DNA of 64,000 nucleotides from Platerodrilus igneus (lineage: Eukaryota > Arthropoda > Insecta > Coleoptera > Lycidae). Position 1 is the stretch's first letter. Every line of letters starts with the position of its first letter. The notes under the pieces were generated by a model. That model saw nothing but the letters and a program-made list of their open reading frames with translations, had not been told where the DNA came from and ran no database searches. The stretch is taken from NCBI GenBank assembly GCA_036346225.1, contig JARFIW010001254.1, forward strand, positions 221,001 through 285,000, in the 5' to 3' direction. Positions 58,695 to 64,000 of this stretch are shown piece after piece. The position numbers were made by a program, and so were the translations under genes.

Positions 58695-59470
58695 TATAGG
58701 ACTTTGGTTAAACTTGTAAGTGAACTAACTTATAACTAAAGAGTTTACTCTTGCGTAGCTGCTTTATGCTCCCTATAGAATGCAAACCGAAGATTGCCGA
58801 AGACACTCGAAGAGTGCACAAGCGCGATCACTAAACCAATTAGCATTAATACCAAGTATTCCGTACTTTTGTAGGTTGTTCATTTCCTAGAACCAAATCT
58901 TCCGCATAGCGGTCGGTAGCACGTAATGATTTCTAGAACCGGCAAGTACTCGATATCGTCCAAATAGAGAATTAGATGCTCGATGTTTGTCAACTTCCGA
59001 TTCCCTCGTAAAACGTAGAAAAAACTCAGTCAATCATCCATTATACTTCGACTCGCCCCCGTTCCAAAAATTCTTCAGACGACAATGGTCTCAGAATTTT
59101 TAAACCTCCGAGGGATCTTTAAGTCGTGATCAATTACACATCAGAGCTACCCGTAAACTAACAGTGCGCTGTATAATACATGCATACTTCTTCTCTGTGC
59201 TACAGCTATTCATGTAGTTGCTTGAAAAAGACAGTCGACTTTTTTTACTGTTAGGACTGCTGCAAAGCACCATTCTATACTTTCTTTAAAGGTATAGCAC
59301 ATCGCGCACTTTTTTTGTGTGATAATTAAATTTTGATTATGTAGGCCTTTACACCTTCGCATATTTAAACATTTAATACGATCGATTAACCACTTTCGAT
59401 TATTTTAACGGGAACCACCATACATTCCGCTGCACCGTTCTTTTTTAATCCAACGATCCGATGAGCTTAC
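58695..59470. other. Relic related to the 62.9-kb region, inverted
   Basis: The minus strand at about 59000-58930 reads KLTNIEHLILYL. The plus strand at 62904-62956 gives a similar KLTVTKHLILYL with nearly the same bases (GCATCTAATTCT, GGTACTTGCCGGT). So sequence outside the left arm is related to sequence inside the right arm, in opposite orientation. No intact gene. Confidence 0.5.
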
Positions 59471-60043
59471 ATTTTTCTAAACCACAATTACTAATCGCCT
59501 TTATAGGTTTAACATTTCTACCATTTCCCAATGACTGGTGCTACGTACATGGAAACTTTAATTTCTTATAGGAGAGAATCCTTATTCTCCCACGCACTGT
59601 TGCGTTGTTGCATGCCCACCCCTTTTGGGAATATATGTTCGTTATAGGTTATAGGACCTTCGGTTTTACTTAACTACACTTTGTGAGACTCCTTTAAATT
59701 TTTAATCGTGTCTTTCTCGCATACAATACAATAGGACTTAGCCCTACTACCAACAAATTCTAATACTGGACCTCCATTAAATTCGTCTTTGAATTTCCCT
59801 ACAACTTTTTTGTTGACAAGCGGTATATTGTATTTATTATCCGCGGTAGTCACTCTTTTAAGATAAATATATCTTTTTTTGGTATCAATTAATATTAAAT
59901 TTTTCTAGGGAACCCAAATCTGCAAATAGATTTATATAGAACCACCTCTTACAAAGTCACGCCTTTTAAAGACCCAAACCTCTAATTTTTGCTCATCTTT
60001 ATTTAACTCCATCTTTAAAACCCTTTTTGCTACCCAAGACATG
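59471..60043. repeat. Left inverted arm
   Basis: Reverse complement of 63299-63873 with roughly 90-95 percent identity by eye. The outer edge is ATTTTTCTAAACCACAATTA and the inner edge GCTACCCAAGACATG. The arms differ by scattered substitutions and small indels, so they are not a fresh assembly mirror. Confidence 0.93.
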
Positions 60044-60235
60044 CGCCGCCGCCGCGCTGACCTAACCTATCAATTTTTCCTTTTATCTAACCTAAGTCCA
60101 CACAAATCCAACTAACCTAATTTAACTCCGGACAACACTAACACCTAACCGGCAATATTTGCCCCCACTCTGTAGGGTACATAAGGGCAATTTTCGTATT
60201 CAATTTAGTATTCGACAGTATCTAGAACGGTAAAC

Positions 60236-62032
60236 ATGGGCGTCTCCAAGGTGTTTAACGTTTCTCAACTTCTTGGGAATAAAGTGAAACCAACAAATGA
60301 GCGATTTGGATTGTGGCTATTGGCAGAAAATATGTGCAACAATGATCTGGTGACAGATATTGGTAATATTTGTTATGTCGAATGCGAACAGATGCTGACT
60401 GGTTGACTACACACACCAATTACAGAACCATTTTGTGACAATATAATGTTGGTTAAAATTTGCGGGCTTTCTGACGCCGAACAAACATCTGCAAACAAAA
60501 GGATGTTTATCCTAAAAAGAAATTTGCGGTGCATTTAACAGCTATCTACGAAGAAAGTTCGACCGATTTGTTTTCGCTAGGCATGGTGTTAAAGCTAAGC
60601 TTCCGTTTTCTCTGGAAAGCACTAACAAGATGGGCCAGACAGTAAAAAAAATTATCAGAAAAAAAGACCTCGAATGTATTAATAAAATATTCCAAAATCC
60701 TATATGTGTTCCATACAAACTGGAACTAGCAGATGTTAAGTTGGAAACTTTATTGGAGGAACTACCAGATATATTAGACGAACTCGAAAAAGATTATTAC
60801 TATCTTTTTGAGATGGATGTAACCCAAGATTTTGCTGGCATATTTAGCGAGATGGAGATGTGTAATTATTTAACTACAAATCATAACTTGTGCTACAAGG
60901 GCGAATCCGAAGAAAAGTGCAATATTATAGTTGACAACGATAATCGATTGTTTAACATGGCTAACAACCAATGCAAGAATTAAGATATGCAACAAATTTC
61001 TGTATCAGATAACAAGTACTGGTGTTAATAAACAACTTGGCAATCATATACTAAATTTTTTACGTTGTCCAGATGTACGTTTAAGGGAAACATTTGCGTC
61101 TACTTTTGCCAAAGAACATCGTATTACGCGATTGGAAGCGACAATATACAACTGTACAATTGGAAGCTATGTCAGTGCGGAGCGTGTGTATAAACCCTTA
61201 AAAGACTGTTTGACCTTATTGGAAGATAGTAAGTTATACTTCCTAAAGGCGCCAATGTACTCTGTACCACTTGCCAAAATGTGGAGTAAGCTATCGGACA
61301 AGCTACAAAATAGCTGCTGTTTAGTGTATAATAACCTACTACAGTACGTGTATTGGGGGAATGGCAATACAAAGAAATTGACGGGCTTGCAAATTAAGTT
61401 GTCCGAAAAACCAAAAGAAAGAGAAACATTGATAAAGTGTGTGCTTTTGGCTTTTAGTTTTAATTATTTACCTGTAAATTATTTGGAGATAGTAGAGGAG
61501 GAAGACAGCCTAGATAAAATAAAAATCTTACAAAAGTGCTACATTAAAGCAGGTAGTACATATTTTACACAATCTGCAACACCATATTCTACAATTCCAA
61601 AAGAAATAGTCATTTCGGAATTGGGGTTGATAGATACGCCTAACATTCGTCCAGAGGTTGTACGACAACGCGTAAATATTGGCAGTAAACTCTATCCGTT
61701 TACGCTAAAGGAAATTGCCCCATTATGCATGCCATACGCTGTAAGTGGACGGAAAAGACGACTGAAATTAGAGGAAATGGATGCAAAAAGGCGAAAATTG
61801 GACTACATGGAAAACACTGCGACAATACGCGAACAATACAAAGATGTGTTATACAAAGAACATCTTATTAGAGAAAATGAGGAAGAATTAAAAGATTATT
61901 TTGTGCCGATGGACTGACTTAAATACATCCGAGTTCTACAAGCTGTATGCATTTGCGGTTAGTAAGAAAGACTCTTTTAGTTATGTAGGTGTTCTTGCGG
62001 AAAGGATGGTACAAAATCCGTATATTTTTTAA
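60236..62032 (+). pseudogene. Replication-initiator-like protein, four lesions
   Basis: One long protein is readable across frames: 60236-60403, TGA at 60404, then open in the same frame to about 60590; frameshift to 60630-60983; frameshift near 60940 to 60931-61917; and a last shift near 61912 giving a tail to 62032. Motifs in order are FEMDVTQDFAGIF (about 60806), [15 protein letters not shown] (about 60980) and [10 protein letters not shown] (about 61123), then a long helical part and a Lys/Arg-rich C-terminus ([10 protein letters not shown]). A D-x-T-x-D strand, a Y/C-N-K strand and an RLE strand recall the RRM-like core of rolling-circle replication initiators. I also associate this pattern with large replication proteins of Polinton-like elements, perhaps upstream of a polymerase. 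It has no exonuclease or polymerase motifs. The lesions show it is inactive here or that the sequence has base errors. Confidence 0.45.
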
Positions 62033-62061
62033 AAGGTTATTCTAAAAACGTATTTATCAAA

Positions 62062-62607
62062 ATGGCAGATAACAAAGACGAACTAAGGAATGCGGGTTTT
62101 ATAACCTTGGCATACATCACACGTAAAGGGGTTCCGCTAAACGTTGTATACTTACCTAGTAAAGAACCTTTCGGATCATTTAAAACCGAGGGTCTTACAA
62201 CCTATAACAATCATATATTCCCAAAAGTGGTGGACATGCAACTACGCATTAGTGTGTGGGAGAATAAGGATTTCCTCCAATACCGACAAAAAGAAGTCGA
62301 TCAAGCTAACAAGATACGTATGCAGGATATAGTGGGAAAGCTGCGATTAAAAGATTGTCACAAGCTGCAAGACTTACATGAAGGAATGGATCTGGTTATC
62401 GGTGGAATCAAAGACTTTAAATATAGAGGCAAACTTCGGTACATTTTACAATTCGAAAACCTAGACGGTCTCTATGTATCAAACTATTGGCTAGAAAAGG
62501 AGATAGAGGACTTGGGTGTCCATTTAAATTTTATGCTGCGAATAAAATTAGATAAAAATAAAACCACTCCAAACAAACATAAAGAAAGCACTGTTTTCTA
62601 TGTATAA
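62062..62607 (+). CDS. 181-aa protein, possible OB-fold DNA-binding
   Basis: Intact. The ATG at 62062 (context CAAAATGGC) is 30 bases after the end of the preceding disrupted gene, and AATAAA follows at 62682. The N-terminal half reads AGFITLAYITRKGVPLNVVY and then KTEGLTTYNNHIFPKVVDM. The C-terminal half reads LRLKDCHKLQDLHEGMDLVI, GGIKDFKYRGKLRYILQFEN and LDGLYVSNYW. The second half has the strand pattern of the small protein at 2689-2988 (a basic GIK, then KYRG, then a hydrophobic strand), so both may be OB-type nucleic-acid-binding proteins. Part of this gene (KTEG through WENKD) is duplicated, broken, in both inverted arms. It is not recognised by name, and the function is inference. Confidence 0.65.
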   Translation: MADNKDELRNAGFITLAYITRKGVPLNVVYLPSKEPFGSFKTEGLTTYNNHIFPKVVDMQLRISVWENKDFLQYRQKEVDQANKIRMQDIVGKLRLKDCHKLQDLHEGMDLVIGGIKDFKYRGKLRYILQFENLDGLYVSNYWLEKEIEDLGVHLNFMLRIKLDKNKTTPNKHKESTVFYV

Positions 62608-62681
62608 CTTTTTATTAAAATTAAGTTTAAATGACTCCATGCTTGGCATTAAATATTTTTAAATTTTGTTATGTATGTCAG

Positions 62682-62687
62682 AATAAA
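62682..62687 (+). terminator. Poly(A) signal AATAAA
   Basis: Located 75 bases after the stop of the 62062-62607 gene. Confidence 0.55.
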
Positions 62688-62761
62688 CATCTTGGAATAG
62701 TATTACATTGCTCTTTATTTACAAAAGACTGTGACGTTACCACGAAATAGCAGTCACACAG

Positions 62762-62890
62762 AGAGGGGTGCGCATGGGCAGTGCGCATGGGCAGCGGTGC
62801 GTACCCGCAGGGGTGCACATGGGCAGGGGTGCGCACGTGCAGGGGTGTGCATGGGCAGGGGTGCACATGGGCTGGGATGTGTTTGGGCGT
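62762..62890. repeat. G-rich minisatellite, about 16-18 bp
   Basis: Seven or so units of GGGGTGCGCATGGGCA and variants (GCACATGGGCA). It is strikingly GC-rich for this window. The overlapping open frames on both strands (62678-63003) are repeat translations. Confidence 0.92.
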
Positions 62891-63499
62891 ACACGAGGGA
62901 TGCAGAAGTTGACAGTCACCAAGCATCTAATTCTTTATTTGGTGTGGGGTACTTGCCGGTGTATGTATCCAGAGTAAAAAACACGATTTGTTCACGCAGA
63001 TAATTAATAAAATTAGTTTATCGAGCGAAGATGACAAGCGTAACGTCATTCTTAATAGTACAGCAATCTACGCATGGGGAGCATAAAGATATAGGTCTAA
63101 GATAGTTGTTTATATTTGTATAGATTTTGTAAATCTATCGTGTATATTTGTTTTCAAATTCCATAATTTTTAGGTTCTTCGTCCACCTTCCAAATCCTTC
63201 CTGCTTCTGTCCTGGTTGACAGTATACGTGTTACCTCCTCGTGGTTTTTGAGGGACACAGCGGTTTTAGATTTCTAGGGGAATGGTTGGTTAAAGCATAT
63301 GTCTTGGGTAGCAAAAAGGGTTTTAAAGATGGAGTTAAATAAAGATGAGCAAAAATTAGAGGTTTGGGTCTTTAAAAGACGTGACTTTGTAAGGGGTGGT
63401 TTTATTTAAAATCGATTTGCAGATTTGGGTTCCCTAGAAAAATTTAATATTAATTGATACCAAAAAAAGATATATTTATCTTAAAAGAGTGACTACCCT

Positions 63500-63670
63500 G
63501 CGGATAATAAATACAATATACCGCTTGTCAACAAAAAAGTTGTAGGGAAATTCAAAGACGAATTTAATGGGGGTCCAGTATTAAAATTTGTTGGTAGTAG
63601 GGCTAAGTCCTATTGTATTGTAAGCGAGAAAGACCAGATTAAAAATTTAAAGGAGTCTCACAAAGTGTAG
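63500..63670 (+). pseudogene. Polinton-type DNA polymerase B C-terminal scrap
   Basis: A 56-codon frame ending at TAG (63668) reads YNIPLVNKKVVGKFKDEFNG, then LKFVGSRAKSYCIVSEKD. The sequence NKKVxGKFKDE-NG followed by FVG-R-K-Y matches what I know from just after the YxDTDS motif in Polinton/adintovirus family-B polymerases. The catalytic palm itself is not present upstream (bases 63300-63490 are arm repeat). The inverted partner lies on the minus strand at about 59670-59842. It is a non-functional fragment embedded in both arms. Confidence 0.7.
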
Positions 63671-63676
63671 TTAAGT

Positions 63677-63778
63677 AAAACCGAGGGTCCTGTAACCTAT
63701 AACGAGCATATATTCCCAAAAGGGGTGGGCATGCAACAACGCAACAGTGCGTGGGAGAATAAGGATTCTCTCCAATAA
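63677..63778 (+). pseudogene. Broken duplicate of part of the 62062 gene
   Basis: In the same frame as the polymerase scrap, two codons past its stop, the sequence reads KTEGPVTYNEHIFPKGVGM and then WENKDSLQ before TAA. It corresponds to residues about 41-77 of the 62062-62607 protein, with about 80-85 percent base identity. Its presence in both arms means the duplication preceded or accompanied arm formation. Confidence 0.85.
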
Positions 63779-63873
63779 GAAATTAAAGTTTCCATGTACG
63801 TAGCACCAGTCATTGGGAAATGGTAGAAATGTTAAACCTATATAGGCGATTAGTAATTGTGGTTTAGAAAAAT

Positions 63874-64000
63874 AGTAGTTTTCTTGGACTAAATAAAATA
63901 GCTTAGACTGATTAATGTATATGGCTGCATATTCTCGTACATATCCACAAACATCTGCTTACGTCCACATACGGACATGGCGATGCCGGTAGTTTTTGTT
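63874..64000. other. Window edge, nothing recognised
   Basis: Short unique sequence outside the right arm. Confidence 0.5.

Larger units (their letters stand above)
59471..63873. mobile_element. Palindromic Polinton-related element
   Basis: Inverted arms of about 573 bp (59471-60043 and 63299-63873) enclose 3.3 kb. Inside are a disrupted replication-type gene (60236-62032) and an intact gene (62062-62607), both plus strand. The arms carry a fragment resembling the C-terminus of Polinton/adintovirus DNA polymerase B and a broken piece of the 62062 gene. No target duplication is visible beside the outer ends (CTTAC left, AGTAG right), and no other Polinton core gene is present. Reading: a deleted, rearranged or non-autonomous copy of a virus-like transposon. 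It could also be a local inverted duplication. Confidence 0.6.
63299..63873. repeat. Right inverted arm
   Basis: Pairs with 59471-60043. The plus strand of this arm carries the polymerase-like fragment (63500-63670) and the broken piece of the 62062 gene (63677-63778). Confidence 0.93.

Noticed and set aside
62678..63003. Proline/histidine-rich or glycine-rich proteins
   Set aside because: They are translations of the minisatellite on both strands.

Overview
The window looks like repeat-rich intergenic DNA from an arthropod nuclear genome, most likely an insect. It is AT-rich and eukaryotic in layout, with an arthropod-type TATA/TCAGTT core promoter, a short intron, poly(A) signals and tRNA-derived SINEs. 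Nearly everything I can name is a mobile element, a satellite or a relic. I cannot name the species, and I see no complete conserved cellular gene.

Region by region. 0-3.6 kb: a TG microsatellite, a Penelope-like GIY-YIG relic, a decayed Polinton-type integrase scrap beside a decayed copy of a small gene, then an intact copy of that gene (2689-2988) with its own promoter, intron and poly(A) signal, then a SINE with perfect target duplications. 3.6-7.1 kb: several unrelated short tandem repeats. 7.1-9.5 kb: a broken Ty3/gypsy pol (RNase H plus integrase). 10.1-17.2 kb: a 157-bp satellite in head-to-head blocks with badly eroded stretches. 17.4-25.9 kb: a second repeat family (unique head plus about 150-bp units) split by a gypsy element, which itself carries a fold-back element in one LTR and a solo errantivirus-type LTR in the other. 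26-31 kb: mostly unassigned DNA with one possible broken coding exon. 31-37 kb: a BEL/Pao-like gag scrap and a deleted minus-strand gypsy element with a LINE inside its gag. 38.7-41.3 kb: an inverted copy of the head-plus-satellite repeat, a MITE-like element and a transposase-like pseudogene. 44.4 kb: a near-perfect 203-bp palindrome. 46.7-50.2 kb: an internally deleted errantivirus-like retroelement with two LTRs and a CGCG target duplication. 50-57 kb: hairpin-rich repeats, gag, LINE and transposase relics and a degenerate tandem repeat. 57-64 kb: a second SINE and a Polinton/adintovirus-related region.

The most unusual object is at 59471-63873. Two inverted arms of about 573 bp flank 3.3 kb of single-copy DNA holding a large disrupted gene with replication-initiator-like motifs and an intact 181-codon gene. 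The arms contain a fragment that looks like the C-terminus of a Polinton-type DNA polymerase B, followed in the same frame by a broken copy of part of that 181-codon gene. I see no polymerase body, integrase, ATPase, protease or capsid gene, so this looks like a deleted or non-autonomous palindromic derivative. The small gene at 2689 may belong to the same viral/Polinton gene pool.

All family calls are from motif reading by eye. No database search, alignment program or structure prediction was available.
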